Source of the DNA: Gordonia sp. SL306
GTDB lineage: Bacteria; Actinomycetota; Actinomycetes; Mycobacteriales; Mycobacteriaceae
DNA length: 64,000 nucleotides
Direction: 5' to 3'
NCBI RefSeq assembly: GCF_026625785.1
Contig: NZ_CP113063.1
Location: 3,224,001-3,288,000, forward strand
A program made the translations under genes and the position numbers. How positions within the stretch are numbered: the first letter of the stretch is position 1; each line of letters starts with the position of its first letter. Below, in pieces: positions 1-9,368 of this stretch. The notes below the pieces were generated by a model that saw only the letters and a program-made list of their open reading frames with translations, had not been told where the DNA came from and searched no databases.

Positions 1-241
1 AGGTGCCCGTGCCTGCGCCGCTTTCGACGTACTGGCCGCAGAGCATGTCTGGCAATGCTGGGAGTCTGCCGAGACGTCACTGCTGCGTTCACTCGAGGGC
101 GTTACATCGTGAGTTTCAGCCGAATTTAAGTGTCTGGGTATTAGCGTCGATGAGATGTCCACAGTCAATGAGGAGAGTAGCCACCGGTGTGCGGCGGGAG
201 GGTTGTGAACTGCATGATGAATGCTGACCGGGCCGTAATGC

Positions 242-976
242 GTGGGCGCGGAGCACATGGGTGACGCGATCCTTGACCGGCGGACCCACGGCATCCTCAG
301 TGCACTCCCCGGTCCCGTGCCTCAGATCGCGGAGCATCCCGAGGTGTACCGACCGTCGGTCGACTCCGCGCTGCTGTGTCTTGGGCTCGCCGAGGAGTTC
401 CGGGTACGTCCGTCCCGATCGTCGTCGGCCACCGAACTCTGTGCGGGCGCAGGTCTAGCGAGCCTCTATGCGACCCGCTGGGCGTCCACGGTCATCGCCG
501 TCGATCGGAACCCGGCAGCGATTGCGGTGATGCGGTCGAACGCTCGGGTGAACGGCGTCGCGCTGGATCTCCGCTGTGCCGATGCGAACGACCTGGACCG
601 TTCCTTCGCGGCCGACGTGGTGTTCGCGAACCCGCCCTATGTGCCGACTTCTCCCGATGCGACTCGATCCGCACTCGGGTATGCCTGCAACGGTGGTGAA
701 CTCGGCCGCGATGTGATCGACTCGATCATCGAGCGCGCACCGATTCTCGTTCGCCCCGGTGGGACCTTGCTTCTGGTCCAGTCGACGATCAGCGGTGCCG
801 AGCAGACCATGGCCGCACTGTCTGCTCTGGGCTTTCAGGTATCGGTGTCACACACGCGGACAATACCTTTCGGGCCGGTCATGCTGGGGCGTGCGGTGTG
901 GATGGAAGAGCGAGGGCTGATCGCACCCGGGCAGCGATGGGAGCAGCTCGTGGTGATCCGAGCACGTCGACGGTGA
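242..976 (+). CDS. HemK-like small-domain SAM-dependent methyltransferase
   Basis: A class I methyltransferase of about 244 residues. It has an acidic, glycine-rich SAM loop (ELCAGAGLASL), an acidic strand end (VIAVDRNPAA) and the NPPYVP motif that marks N- or O-methyltransferases of the HemK/RsmC small-domain superfamily. HemK enzymes use NPPY to hold a planar amide or base; the substrate here is unknown. The GTG at 242 is used; an ATG at 257 with GGAG just upstream is an alternative start. The stop overlaps the GTG proposed for the NRPS, so the two genes are probably co-translated and the enzyme may modify the NRPS product. It could also be a housekeeping methylase that merely sits next to the NRPS. 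Confidence 0.75.
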   Translation: MGAEHMGDAILDRRTHGILSALPGPVPQIAEHPEVYRPSVDSALLCLGLAEEFRVRPSRSSSATELCAGAGLASLYATRWASTVIAVDRNPAAIAVMRSNARVNGVALDLRCADANDLDRSFAADVVFANPPYVPTSPDATRSALGYACNGGELGRDVIDSIIERAPILVRPGGTLLLVQSTISGAEQTMAALSALGFQVSVSHTRTIPFGPVMLGRAVWMEERGLIAPGQRWEQLVVIRARRR

Positions 977-3900
977 AGCCCGTGTCTACATCCAGGATGA
1001 TTCCGATGAATCGGGCACAGTCAGCTCTCTGGTACGCCCAGCAGGCTCTGGGGGACGTCCCACTTGCAGTGGCGCACTACATCGAGTTGGCGGGCGACGT
1101 CGACGTCGACACGTTGTGTTCGGCAGGTTCGCAGGCGGCGGTCGAGCTCGGTATTGCTTCGTCTCGGGTGATCACCGGGGCGGAGGGTGAGCCCCGACTT
1201 GTGATCGGGGCGGGGTCGCCCGACGCCGTACCGCGGATGTCCGCGAGTTCCGTCGCAGACGCGCTCCGACAGATGGAGGAAGCTGCGGCGAGTCCGCTTC
1301 CGCTCGACGGCCCGCTCACCGAGTCGATGGTGATCGAGGCCGACGGGCGGTGGTTCTTCTATCTCCGTGCCCACCATCTCGTGATCGACGGGTACGGTGC
1401 CGCAGCATTGCTGTCCCGGACTGCCGAGTTGTACCGGCGCGCGGTCAGGGCCGAGACGGACGCAGACGGCCCCGCCCCGCAGTCGCCGGAGGTGATCGTG
1501 GATTATGAGCAGAAGTATCGCTCGTCGTCGCGTCATGGGCAGGATGGGCAATACTGGTTCGAGGAGCTTACCAAGCGTCCGGAACCGTTGTGGCTGAACG
1601 GATCACCGGCGGACCCGGTTGTCTCACCGGTCCTCTCCGGCATCGACATCGAGGCGTCGATAGCGGCCGGAATCGAGGAATGTGCGCGGACTCACCGTAC
1701 GGCCGTTGCGGCCATCTGGATTGCGGGTATCTGCCTTTACCTCTCGCGTGCGCGTGACCGTGCCGATATCCCGTTGCTCATCGCCAGCTCCGGGCGTACG
1801 ACAGCGAGGCTGCGAGCGGCCGCTGGATGCATGTCGAATCTGCTTCCGGTCGCGGTTCAGGTGAACACGGGCGCCTGCGTCGCGGACTGGATCGGTGAGG
1901 TGTCGGCAGTGCTCTCAGAGATGTTGCGGCACCAGCAATTTCGTGTAGAAGAGATGAGACGCGACCGTGACCCGGGGATGTCCTCGCCGTTGCACGACGC
2001 GCCGGTGATCAACATCGCACCGGTCGCTCAATCCCTCGAGCTCGGTGATGCGGTGACGTCGCGCCATCGTATCCTCACCACCGGTCCCGTAGCCGATGTC
2101 AACATTGACCTGTACGCGACAACGCCTGGCGCCTGGCGCCTCGACGTCGAGGCGAACCCACGACGATACGAGAACGCCGATGCGGCGGCCATCGCCGACG
2201 GTGTGTTGGCCTGTGTACAGGCGTTGTCGGAATCAGCGGCCGACGCGGTGGTCGGCGACCTGCAACCGTGGCCGGCCAGGCCGGAAGATCCGCGACCGCA
2301 GGCAGGGCTCGCCACCATCGGGGACTGCGTCGTGAGCCACGCCGGTGGTGCCTCGACGGCGGTGGTCGACGCGGATGTCGAATACACCTATGCAGACATC
2401 GACGCGGCCGCGCGCCGAATCGCCGATGTCTGCCGCCGCCACGGCGTGCACCCAGGAGACATGGTTGCCTCCGTGCTGCCGCGCAGCGTCGCGGAAGTCG
2501 CAGTGTTCTGGGGTGTCGCGTACGCGGGAGGCTGTTTTGTCCCGATCGACCCCGCGCATCCTGTTCGCCGGCAACAGGCGATGGTCGACACCGTTCGGCC
2601 GGCGATCGCCTTCCACGCCGGCCCCCGGCCCGCGCTGGGCGGCGTCGAACAGGTCGATGCGGCACCGCTGATGTCGTCATCGAGCAACTGCGTGTCGGAC
2701 GACCGCGCCGCGGTCACGGTCGACACCCCGGCATACGTCATCCACACTTCCGGTTCCACGGGGCAGCCGAGGGCAGTGGTGGTCTCGCATCGTGGAATAG
2801 GCGATCTCGCTGCAGAGATCGTCCGATCGTATGACCTCGACGAGAACTGCGTGGTCGCGCATGTTGCCGCGCCGGGATTCGACACCGCTGTGGTGGAGAT
2901 ACTCGCCGCTGCGCTGGCAGGTGCGTCCCTGGCTGTGGTGCCGGACAAGATCCGCGGCGGGACGGAACTCGCGGAGTTCCTCAATCGCCACCGGGTCACC
3001 CACCTACTCATCACGCCCGCCGCACTGGCGACGCTCCCGATCGATGACATCGAGACGGTCACCCACCTCGTCGTCGGAGGGGATGTTTGCCCCGCACCGT
3101 TGATCGATCTCTGGGCAGCCGAACATGTCGTCCGGTGTGCCTACGGACCTACGGAGGCGACGTGCAGTGTGGCCATGACGGACCCGATCGAGCCGTTTGG
3201 CACCAGGCGGCGAATAGAACTCGGCGATCCGATGAGCGGTGTCGCCCTGTTGGTCCTGGACAGCCATCTGCGAGCGGTGCCCCTGATGGGGGAGGGGGAG
3301 CTCTACATCGCCGGTCCCAGTCTCGCGCTGGGATATCTACGACAACTCGGCGTCACCAGTGCTCGTTTCGTAGCGCACCCATGGGGTGAACCGGGTAGCC
3401 GGATGTACTGCACGGGGGACCGGGTGATCGTCCGCGCAGAGGGTCGATTGGAGTACGTCGGCCGGTCCGATGAGCAGGTCAAGATTCGCGGATTCCGCGT
3501 GGAGCCAGCTGAAGTCGACGCCGCAATACTCCGAACCGGACGTGTCGCGGCGTGTGTCACCGTGGCGCGGCGGCGTCGTGATCTGACCGAACTGCATTCG
3601 TATGTGGTCACACGGGAACCGGCCCGAGACCTACTCGTGCAGCTGCGGTCCGAGTTGTCGTCCGAGCTGCCCACCTATCTGTTACCCGCGAGTATCACCC
3701 CGATCGCAGACATCCCGGTCACCGCCAACAACAAGGTCGATCGCGCGAGGTTGCCGGAGCCGCTGTTCGTGTCGAGCGCTCGGTTCGCAGCACCCCAATC
3801 CGTGCAGGAGCGTCAGGTGGTCGCTGCGTACGAGCGGCGACTCGACGTTGCCGACGAAATCGGCGTCGACGACGACTTCTTCGAGCTCGGGGGCAATTCG

Positions 3901-5292
3901 CTCAGTGCCACAGAGCTCGTCGCCGACCTCGCTCCGCAGTATCGGGTGACGGTGCGTGACGTTTTCGACGGACCGACCCCCCGCGAGCTCGCAGCGCGGC
4001 TCACGCTGCGCACCGATGACGAACTCCGCGCACCGTGGACGGCGACCACGGGGAGGCCCGTCCCGCTTTCCCCGGCACAGCGCAACGTTCCGCTACCGGA
4101 CGGGTCGTCCGCAGGCCTGATCCCGTTCGTGCTGACCGTCCCGGGTGTGATCGACGCCGGCGTCGTTCGTGCCATGGTGCGCGGCACTGTCGAACGCCAC
4201 CAGATGTTGCGATCCACTTTTTCCGGCGATCGGATGTTCGTGGACGCGCTTGCGCGGGACGACCGGTGGTCCGTGACCGAGGTCGAGGACACGGATTCCG
4301 GGTTCGATTGGGCGCGTGCGTTTCTCCACCGTCCAATGGATCTCGCGTCCGAGTACCCGTTTCGCATCGGTGTCGGTCGCGGTGACGCCTGCACACACAT
4401 AGCCGTCGCGTTCCACCACATCGCGGTGGACGGTGATTCATTGCGGGCGCTGGCCACGGCGCTCCGCGGAGGCATGTGCCCAGCGGGGTACGACTACCTC
4501 GACTACGTACCGATCGCATGTCGCGAACAAGCCAGGGTCCGCGAGTCGGAACTGAGCTTCTGGCGGTCGACGGTACAACCGGGACGTCTTCTCGTCTCGG
4601 GAGCGGATCGGGCGCGGCCAACTGTGTTGGATCAGGATGGCCGCCGATTCACGCGAACGGTTCCCGAATCACTCTGGCCGCGCGTGCTGGATTACGCACG
4701 GCATTATCGTCTTCCATGGCTGACCGTTGTCCGGGCAGCCCTTGCCGTCTGCCTCTCGGCCCGGGGTGGTCAGGATTCGGTGCACATCGGTGGGCTCGTA
4801 TCCGGTCGTGACGACCGTCGATGGAGCGGAGTCGTGGGCATGTTCGTCAACACTGTGACGGTCGTCTGTCCAGTCTCAGACACCATCTCGGGAACAATTG
4901 CGGCCGTTCGTGACGCCGAACTCCACGCGTACGCCCATGCGCGGACGCCGTTCGTGGAGGTTGCGGCGGAACTCGGTGGACACGTCTCGAATGCACACCC
5001 GTTGTTTCAGGCGATGGTGACGGTGGACGATCTGTCCCTCGGTGATACGGCTGCGAGCCCGGATTCGAACGCTGAATTGTTCACCGGATTGGATATCGGG
5101 GTCACGCCTCTGCCCACGGACGTCGCCAAGTGTGATCTGCACGTATCGATTGTTCCGGTCCGCGGACGCCAGGCCACTATCGAGATCCTTTATGCGACAG
5201 CACTCTATGACGAGGAGACGGCGCACGCGATCGTCGATGAACTCCTGGTGATCCTTCACGCTGTCGTTGCGGGCCCGAATACGTCGGATTGA
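973..5292 (+). CDS. Single-module non-ribosomal peptide synthetase (C-A-PCP-C)
   Basis: About 1439 residues. Domains in order are condensation (HHLVIDG near residue 134), adenylation (A3 TSGSTGQPRAV near 591, A5 YGPTEAT near 723, A7 YCTGD, A8 and the A10 motif NNKVDR), peptidyl carrier (LGGNSLS with the phosphopantetheine serine near 976) and a second condensation domain (HHIAVDG near 1148). All active motifs look intact. There is no thioesterase, reductase or epimerase after the second C domain, so the product must be passed to, or joined with, a partner in trans. The start is uncertain: GTG 973 overlaps the upstream stop, and ATG 997 is the alternative, beginning directly at the C domain. 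The amino acid activated was not assigned. No second NRPS gene is present in the window. Confidence 0.88.
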   Translation: MKPVSTSRMIPMNRAQSALWYAQQALGDVPLAVAHYIELAGDVDVDTLCSAGSQAAVELGIASSRVITGAEGEPRLVIGAGSPDAVPRMSASSVADALRQMEEAAASPLPLDGPLTESMVIEADGRWFFYLRAHHLVIDGYGAAALLSRTAELYRRAVRAETDADGPAPQSPEVIVDYEQKYRSSSRHGQDGQYWFEELTKRPEPLWLNGSPADPVVSPVLSGIDIEASIAAGIEECARTHRTAVAAIWIAGICLYLSRARDRADIPLLIASSGRTTARLRAAAGCMSNLLPVAVQVNTGACVADWIGEVSAVLSEMLRHQQFRVEEMRRDRDPGMSSPLHDAPVINIAPVAQSLELGDAVTSRHRILTTGPVADVNIDLYATTPGAWRLDVEANPRRYENADAAAIADGVLACVQALSESAADAVVGDLQPWPARPEDPRPQAGLATIGDCVVSHAGGASTAVVDADVEYTYADIDAAARRIADVCRRHGVHPGDMVASVLPRSVAEVAVFWGVAYAGGCFVPIDPAHPVRRQQAMVDTVRPAIAFHAGPRPALGGVEQVDAAPLMSSSSNCVSDDRAAVTVDTPAYVIHTSGSTGQPRAVVVSHRGIGDLAAEIVRSYDLDENCVVAHVAAPGFDTAVVEILAAALAGASLAVVPDKIRGGTELAEFLNRHRVTHLLITPAALATLPIDDIETVTHLVVGGDVCPAPLIDLWAAEHVVRCAYGPTEATCSVAMTDPIEPFGTRRRIELGDPMSGVALLVLDSHLRAVPLMGEGELYIAGPSLALGYLRQLGVTSARFVAHPWGEPGSRMYCTGDRVIVRAEGRLEYVGRSDEQVKIRGFRVEPAEVDAAILRTGRVAACVTVARRRRDLTELHSYVVTREPARDLLVQLRSELSSELPTYLLPASITPIADIPVTANNKVDRARLPEPLFVSSARFAAPQSVQERQVVAAYERRLDVADEIGVDDDFFELGGNSLSATELVADLAPQYRVTVRDVFDGPTPRELAARLTLRTDDELRAPWTATTGRPVPLSPAQRNVPLPDGSSAGLIPFVLTVPGVIDAGVVRAMVRGTVERHQMLRSTFSGDRMFVDALARDDRWSVTEVEDTDSGFDWARAFLHRPMDLASEYPFRIGVGRGDACTHIAVAFHHIAVDGDSLRALATALRGGMCPAGYDYLDYVPIACREQARVRESELSFWRSTVQPGRLLVSGADRARPTVLDQDGRRFTRTVPESLWPRVLDYARHYRLPWLTVVRAALAVCLSARGGQDSVHIGGLVSGRDDRRWSGVVGMFVNTVTVVCPVSDTISGTIAAVRDAELHAYAHARTPFVEVAAELGGHVSNAHPLFQAMVTVDDLSLGDTAASPDSNAELFTGLDIGVTPLPTDVAKCDLHVSIVPVRGRQATIEILYATALYDEETAHAIVDELLVILHAVVAGPNTSD

Positions 5293-5316
5293 GCGTGTCG
5301 AATCGAGGCCACACCC

Positions 5317-5916
5317 TCACGCGACCGACCGCACCCAATTCGTCGCATCCCGTCCCGTCCAGTTCGCGAGTTGCTCGGTCGGCCCGGCCTGGGGCCGCGG
5401 TTCGATGACGGGCCCGAACGGGACCTCGGCATCCCCACGGATCTCCGCCGGGATGAACTGCTGCGCCACTGCCAGCACGGGTCCGACGAACTCGGGATCG
5501 GCCTCGGCAGGTTGGCCGGTGGCCACCGCGAGGTCCCACCCGTGCACCAAGGTCTCGCTGACATAACCCCACAGGGCGCCGGCGCCGGGAACCTCGCCCC
5601 AGGGCACGCGCACCATTGCCCCGAGTTTGGCGTCGTCGGACCACAGCTCGACGGCCCGGGCGACAAGGGCGGCATAGGATTCGGCGTCGTGGGTCTCGGC
5701 AAACCTAGGCACCGCGAGAACGTCGCCGCCTTCGGCCAGCACGATGGCACGCTGTGCGGTCGCGGTCACATGTGCCGCGAGCGTGCCGACGTCGAACTCC
5801 TCGCACGGGGTCGGCGAGGTGAGCTGGTCGTCGGAGACCGCGGCGAGCAGGCCGATGACCCACGTGGTGGCGGAAGCGTAGGCGGGTCGGGGATCGGCGG
5901 GTTGGTTGCTGGTCAT
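5317..5916 (-). CDS. TIGR03086-type DinB/mycothiol-dependent-fold protein
   Basis: About 199 residues of the actinobacterial TIGR03086 family, which is related to the DinB four-helix and mycothiol-dependent maleylpyruvate isomerase fold. The family signature is seen in LTSPTPCEEFDVGTLAAHV near the N-terminus and in the central segment YVSETLVHGWDLAVATGQ. The histidines of AAHV and VHGWDL are the likely metal ligands. The biochemical role is unknown. The ATG at 5916 follows a clear GAAGGAA site; longer readings would run into the operator and the divergent gene. It is transcribed away from a WYL regulator across a perfect inverted repeat, the usual arrangement for a regulator and its target. 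Confidence 0.8.
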   Translation of the reverse strand: MTSNQPADPRPAYASATTWVIGLLAAVSDDQLTSPTPCEEFDVGTLAAHVTATAQRAIVLAEGGDVLAVPRFAETHDAESYAALVARAVELWSDDAKLGAMVRVPWGEVPGAGALWGYVSETLVHGWDLAVATGQPAEADPEFVGPVLAVAQQFIPAEIRGDAEVPFGPVIEPRPQAGPTEQLANWTGRDATNWVRSVA

Positions 5917-5963
5917 CGCAGTTCCTTCGGTTGTTCGGGCTGGTGATGACCAGTCAATCGCAT

Positions 5964-5988
5964 AAACATGACATCTACTGTCATGTTT
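5964..5988. promoter_or_regulatory. Perfect 10-bp inverted repeat, probable WYL-regulator operator
   Basis: AAACATGACA (5964-5973) and TGTCATGTTT (5979-5988) are exact reverse complements separated by 5 bases. The repeat fills the space between the divergent TIGR03086 gene and the WYL regulator gene and should overlap both promoters. The likely role is an operator for the adjacent regulator. This is inferred from position and symmetry. Confidence 0.75.
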
Positions 5989-6007
5989 TCTTGGGATGAT
6001 TGTGGAC

Positions 6008-6949
6008 ATGCGAGCGGAACGCCTGTTGTCGGTGCTGATGTTGCTGCGCTCGAAAGGTCACATGACCGCAGCCGAGCTCGCGGTCGAGCTGGAGGTCTCC
6101 GAGAGGACGATCCTGCGGGACATCGAGGCGCTGTCGCTGTCGGGCGTGCCGGTGTATGCCGAGCGTGGCCGCAACGGTGGATTCGCGTTGGTGCAGGGGT
6201 ACCGGACGGACCTGTCCGGGTTGACGTTGCCGGAGGCGATTGCGCTGTTGTCGGGTGGTGGTCGGATCGATTCGGCTGCGGCGGCGAGTGCGAAGCGCAA
6301 GTTGGCGGCGTCGTTGCCGGAGGTGCATCGCGGTGGTGTGGCGGAGGCCAGTCAGCGGATTCTGGTGCGGCCGGACGGTTTTGTGCGTCCACCGCAGCAG
6401 CTCGAGGCATTGGCGCCGGTGCAGCAGGCGGTGTTCGAGGGTCGTCGTGTGCGCCTGTCGTATGAGCGGCGGGGAGGCATGTCTGCTGAGCGGGTGCTGG
6501 ACCCGATCGGGCTGATCGTGGCCGGCGACACCTGGTATCTGGTGGCGTACTCCGACGGTGTGGAGCGGATGTATCGGGTGTCACGGATGTCAGAGGTGGT
6601 GGTGCTCGATGATTCAGCGCAGCGGGAGCCGTCGGTGGATCTCGAGGAGGTGTGGGAGCGGCATCGGGAAGCGTTCCGCTCGACGTTCGAGCCGGTCGAT
6701 GTGGTGATCGACTGCGCGGCGGGCGATGTGGAGAGGGTGTCGGCGTTTGCTGAGGTGCTCGGTCGCGTCGAGTCCGGGAAGGGGGTTCGCGTGGGCTTGA
6801 GGTTCGCCGACCGGAATCACGCGATGCGGGTCCTGTGGATGGGCTACCTGGAGTCGACGTTCAGCGTCGTCGAGCCGGAATGGATTCGGGACGGACTGCA
6901 TGATCGCGTTGGTGTGGTGGCGGAGATTACCGCGGCCGGTGACGGGTGA
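6008..6949 (+). CDS. HTH/WYL-domain transcriptional regulator (YafY type)
   Basis: About 313 residues. The N-terminal DeoR-like winged helix begins with the family-typical MRAERLLSVLMLLRS and includes SERTILRDIEAL as the recognition helix. A WYL domain follows, seen in GDTWYLVAYSDGVERMYRVSRM near residues 175-195, and then a WCX-type C-terminal segment. WYL domains bind small ligands or nucleic acid. The start at 6008 matches the family N-terminus; ATG 5996 is four codons upstream. The gene is divergent from the TIGR03086 gene and the intergenic inverted repeat is its most likely binding site, so it probably controls that gene and itself. Confidence 0.85.
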   Translation: MRAERLLSVLMLLRSKGHMTAAELAVELEVSERTILRDIEALSLSGVPVYAERGRNGGFALVQGYRTDLSGLTLPEAIALLSGGGRIDSAAAASAKRKLAASLPEVHRGGVAEASQRILVRPDGFVRPPQQLEALAPVQQAVFEGRRVRLSYERRGGMSAERVLDPIGLIVAGDTWYLVAYSDGVERMYRVSRMSEVVVLDDSAQREPSVDLEEVWERHREAFRSTFEPVDVVIDCAAGDVERVSAFAEVLGRVESGKGVRVGLRFADRNHAMRVLWMGYLESTFSVVEPEWIRDGLHDRVGVVAEITAAGDG

Positions 6950-7036
6950 GTCGCCGCTTCATCCCGACTCGAACGCTCGAGCAGTACCACGTCGGTAATG
7001 TCTTGGACGTCGGCAGCATGAGACGTCGGACTCCGA

Positions 7037-7735
7037 TCAGGTGGACGAGATCGTGTCGCCGGTGGCTGGTGCGTTCAACATGGGAACCAGGAATTGCCGT
7101 GCGACGTCCGCGAGTTGGACATCGTCGTCGAGGTCGATGATCCGGCTCGGTACTGTCAGGAACGAAGCAGAGACGCGAACCATCATCTCGGCCGCGAGTT
7201 CGGTGTCGAGGTCGGCGGAGATCGTGCCCGCCTGCTGTTCGCTACGGAGCTGCCCGGCGACGAAACCGCGGACGGTGGCCAGCAGACTCCCGTTGTCGCC
7301 GATGCCGATGATCGAGCCGATCAGCAGGGTCGGCTCGGTCTCGAGCAGACCGCCAATGAGTGGATTGCCGGAAATGGCGCGCAGCGAGCTGACGAAGCCG
7401 GCCACCACGCGATCCGCGACCGTGTCGGCGCCGGCGATGTCGTCGAGGAACCGGGCGAAGTACCTCCGGAACTCGCGAATGACGACTTGCTCGACGAGCG
7501 TGTCCTTCGTGTCGAACTTCCGATAGATGGTGATGCGCGTGACGCCGGCGCGACGAGCTACCTCTTCCAATGAAGATCGCTGAATTCCCATGCGGCAGAA
7601 CTGATCATATGCGGCGTCCAGAATTCGGGTCCGCGTCGGGTCGTCGTGGTCGTCGTCGTCCTGAGAGATCAACCCGATGTAGGCGCGCTCGAGGAGCGAT
7701 TTGGAGGGCACTGCCGCCGTCGGACGTGGTTGCAC
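7037..7735 (-). CDS. TetR-family regulator divergent from lcp (LcpR-like)
   Basis: About 232 residues. The N-terminal helix-turn-helix spans ILDAAYDQFCRMGIQRSS and VTRITIYRKFDTKDTLVEQ, as in TetR repressors, and a variable ligand-binding domain follows. The start is a GTG at 7735 preceded by GGAGGGAAATC. It lies head-to-head with the latex clearing protein gene over 158 bp. In characterised rubber degraders a TetR regulator called LcpR is encoded next to lcp and controls it, so the same role is proposed here from context. GTTACA boxes in the shared intergenic region are candidate binding sites. Confidence 0.82.
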   Translation of the reverse strand: MQPRPTAAVPSKSLLERAYIGLISQDDDDHDDPTRTRILDAAYDQFCRMGIQRSSLEEVARRAGVTRITIYRKFDTKDTLVEQVVIREFRRYFARFLDDIAGADTVADRVVAGFVSSLRAISGNPLIGGLLETEPTLLIGSIIGIGDNGSLLATVRGFVAGQLRSEQQAGTISADLDTELAAEMMVRVSASFLTVPSRIIDLDDDVQLADVARQFLVPMLNAPATGDTISST

Positions 7736-7830
7736 GATTTCCCTCCTCGACGGCCGCCTTCGCCGATCAGCCTATCGACCGCGATCGGCGACCCGCCCCT
7801 TGTGATGCGGACCACAATCATGGTAGCAAT

Positions 7831-7856
7831 GTTACAGAGTTACAGTCATTGTTACA
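7831..7856. promoter_or_regulatory. Three GTTACA boxes between lcpR-like gene and lcp
   Basis: GTTACA occurs at 7831-7836, 7839-7844 and 7851-7856, the outer two within AATGTTACA and ATTGTTACA. They lie 38 to 63 bases upstream of the lcp start in the only intergenic space shared with the TetR regulator. A role as regulator binding site or as part of the lcp promoter is inferred. Confidence 0.5.
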
Positions 7857-7893
7857 TCGCGTCATCGAGTCGGGCGTTCGACGGGAGTGAAGA

Positions 7894-9117
7894 ATGGAAG
7901 ATCTGAAAAGGCGCACGCTGCTGAAAACCGGGGGAACGTTGGGGGCCCTCGGTGCGGCAACGGTCGTCGCACCGGCCACACCGTGGACGTGGTCACCGGC
8001 GGGGTCGGTACCAGGGGTCGGAAGCGGCGCGGATCCGAAGGGCGAGTGGGATCCGGAGGCCGATGCCGTGATCGCCGCGTTGCTCGATCGCGGCGAGGTG
8101 CCGAAGGTCAACAAGATCCTGCGGTCGTGGACCAAGAACGGTCAACCGCTGCCCGCCGGCCTGCCCACGGAGCTGCGGGACTTCATGGAGCACGCCCGGC
8201 AGTTGCCGCCGTGGACCGACCGCGAGAAGCTCGCGACGGCGGTCCGTTTCAACCAGAAGCGGGGCACGTATCTCGGTGTGCTGTACGGCTTTGCGAGCGG
8301 CATGATGAGCACGGTCATCCCCAAGGAGGCGCGGGCGGTCTATTACTCCAAGGGTGGCGCGGACATGAAGGACCGCATCACCAAAACCGCCAAGCTCGGA
8401 TACGACATCGGGTCGCTCAATGCCTATCAGCCCGATGGCGAGATGATCGTCACCTGTGTGAAGACGCGAATGGCGCATGCGGCCGTTCGCCACCTCCTGC
8501 CGCAGTCACCGCACTGGGTGCATGCGGCGCCGGAGAAGAAGCCGATCAGCCAGGCCGACATCATGGTCACCTGGCACAGCCTGCCGACCACGGTGTGGCG
8601 CAATCTGCAGAAGTGGAATGTGCCGATCGCTCGGGACGAGTCCGAGGGGTTCCTGCACTCGTGGCAGGTGAGCGCCGCCATGCTCGGTGTCCAGGATCAG
8701 TACATTCCGGCGTCGTGGAGTTCGGCTGACTCGCAGGCGAAGCAGGTACTCGACCCCATTCTGGCGCCCACGCCGGAGGGCAAGAAGCTGGCCGACATTC
8801 TGCTCGGCCTCGGCTTCAACCTCGATCTGTCCCTGCTCTCGAGGGGTGTGCTGGGGGCGCTGACCAGATTCATGCTCGGCGACAAGATCGCCGACTGGCT
8901 CGACATCCCCAGAGAGCCGGTGTGGAGTCCGCTGCTGGAGACCGCGTGGGGCCCGTATGTCGCAGTCCGCGAGGGTGCTCTGAATGTCGGCGTACCAAAA
9001 GAGGCGTACTGGCTCTTCGACGAGTTCCTGAGGCAGTTCGTGTTGTTCTACATGTCCGAGCTCCACATGCCCATCAACATCGAGATCCCGGTGATCAACA
9101 ATCCGAAGTACGGCTGA
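7894..9117 (+). CDS. lcp: Latex clearing protein, secreted haem rubber (polyisoprene) oxygenase
   Basis: A 407-residue member of the DUF2236/Lcp family, close to the 411 residues of the Streptomyces sp. K30 enzyme. Lcp cleaves poly(cis-1,4-isoprene) oxidatively into oligo-isoprenoids carrying aldehyde and ketone ends, using one b-type haem in a globin-like core. A twin-arginine signal (KRRTLLK followed by a hydrophobic stretch to about residue 30) shows folded export by Tat. Residues matching the K30 active site are present with a constant offset of three: Glu145, Arg161, Lys164, Thr165 and the proximal haem His195 in MAHAAVRH. A TetR regulator is divergent and a TatA-like gene follows directly downstream. 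Confidence is high. Confidence 0.95.
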   Translation: MEDLKRRTLLKTGGTLGALGAATVVAPATPWTWSPAGSVPGVGSGADPKGEWDPEADAVIAALLDRGEVPKVNKILRSWTKNGQPLPAGLPTELRDFMEHARQLPPWTDREKLATAVRFNQKRGTYLGVLYGFASGMMSTVIPKEARAVYYSKGGADMKDRITKTAKLGYDIGSLNAYQPDGEMIVTCVKTRMAHAAVRHLLPQSPHWVHAAPEKKPISQADIMVTWHSLPTTVWRNLQKWNVPIARDESEGFLHSWQVSAAMLGVQDQYIPASWSSADSQAKQVLDPILAPTPEGKKLADILLGLGFNLDLSLLSRGVLGALTRFMLGDKIADWLDIPREPVWSPLLETAWGPYVAVREGALNVGVPKEAYWLFDEFLRQFVLFYMSELHMPINIEIPVINNPKYG

Positions 9118-9175
9118 TGTCGATCCTTTGTCGACAGATACCGGCGAATAGTTCTGTGGGGGAATGGAGATGGTG

Positions 9176-9364
9176 ATGGGTGCGGTCCAGCCGTGGCATG
9201 TCGTCGTGGTGGCGATTGTCTTTGTCGTGTTGTTCGGTTCCAGCAAATTGCCGGCCGCCGCGCGGGGTCTGGGCAGCTCGTTGCGAATCCTCAAGAGTGA
9301 GGTCAATGAGATGCACGATGACGGTCCCGAGAACCCACGTGACAATAGGTCCGAGGGGGTCTGA
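9176..9364 (+). CDS. TatA/E-like twin-arginine translocase subunit
   Basis: A 62-residue protein with the TatA layout: a short N-terminus ending QPWH, one membrane helix ([14 protein letters not shown]), the FGSSKLP hinge with the conserved Phe-Gly, an amphipathic helix ([16 protein letters not shown]) and an acidic polar tail. The start at 9176 (MGAVQPWH) fits the family N-terminus and has GGAG six bases upstream; ATG codons at 9164 and 9170 are less well placed. It lies 58 bp downstream of lcp and 4 bp upstream of a globin gene. TatA forms the pore for folded, cofactor-loaded proteins, so this copy may be a paralogue that supports export of the haem-containing Lcp. No tatB or tatC is present here. 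Confidence 0.85.
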   Translation: MGAVQPWHVVVVAIVFVVLFGSSKLPAAARGLGSSLRILKSEVNEMHDDGPENPRDNRSEGV

Positions 9365-9368
9365 CTCG

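Noticed and set aside
3..227. 74-codon plus-strand frame at the left edge
   Set aside because: Cys- and Arg-rich product without family resemblance, no good ribosome site, and composition like a random high-GC frame.
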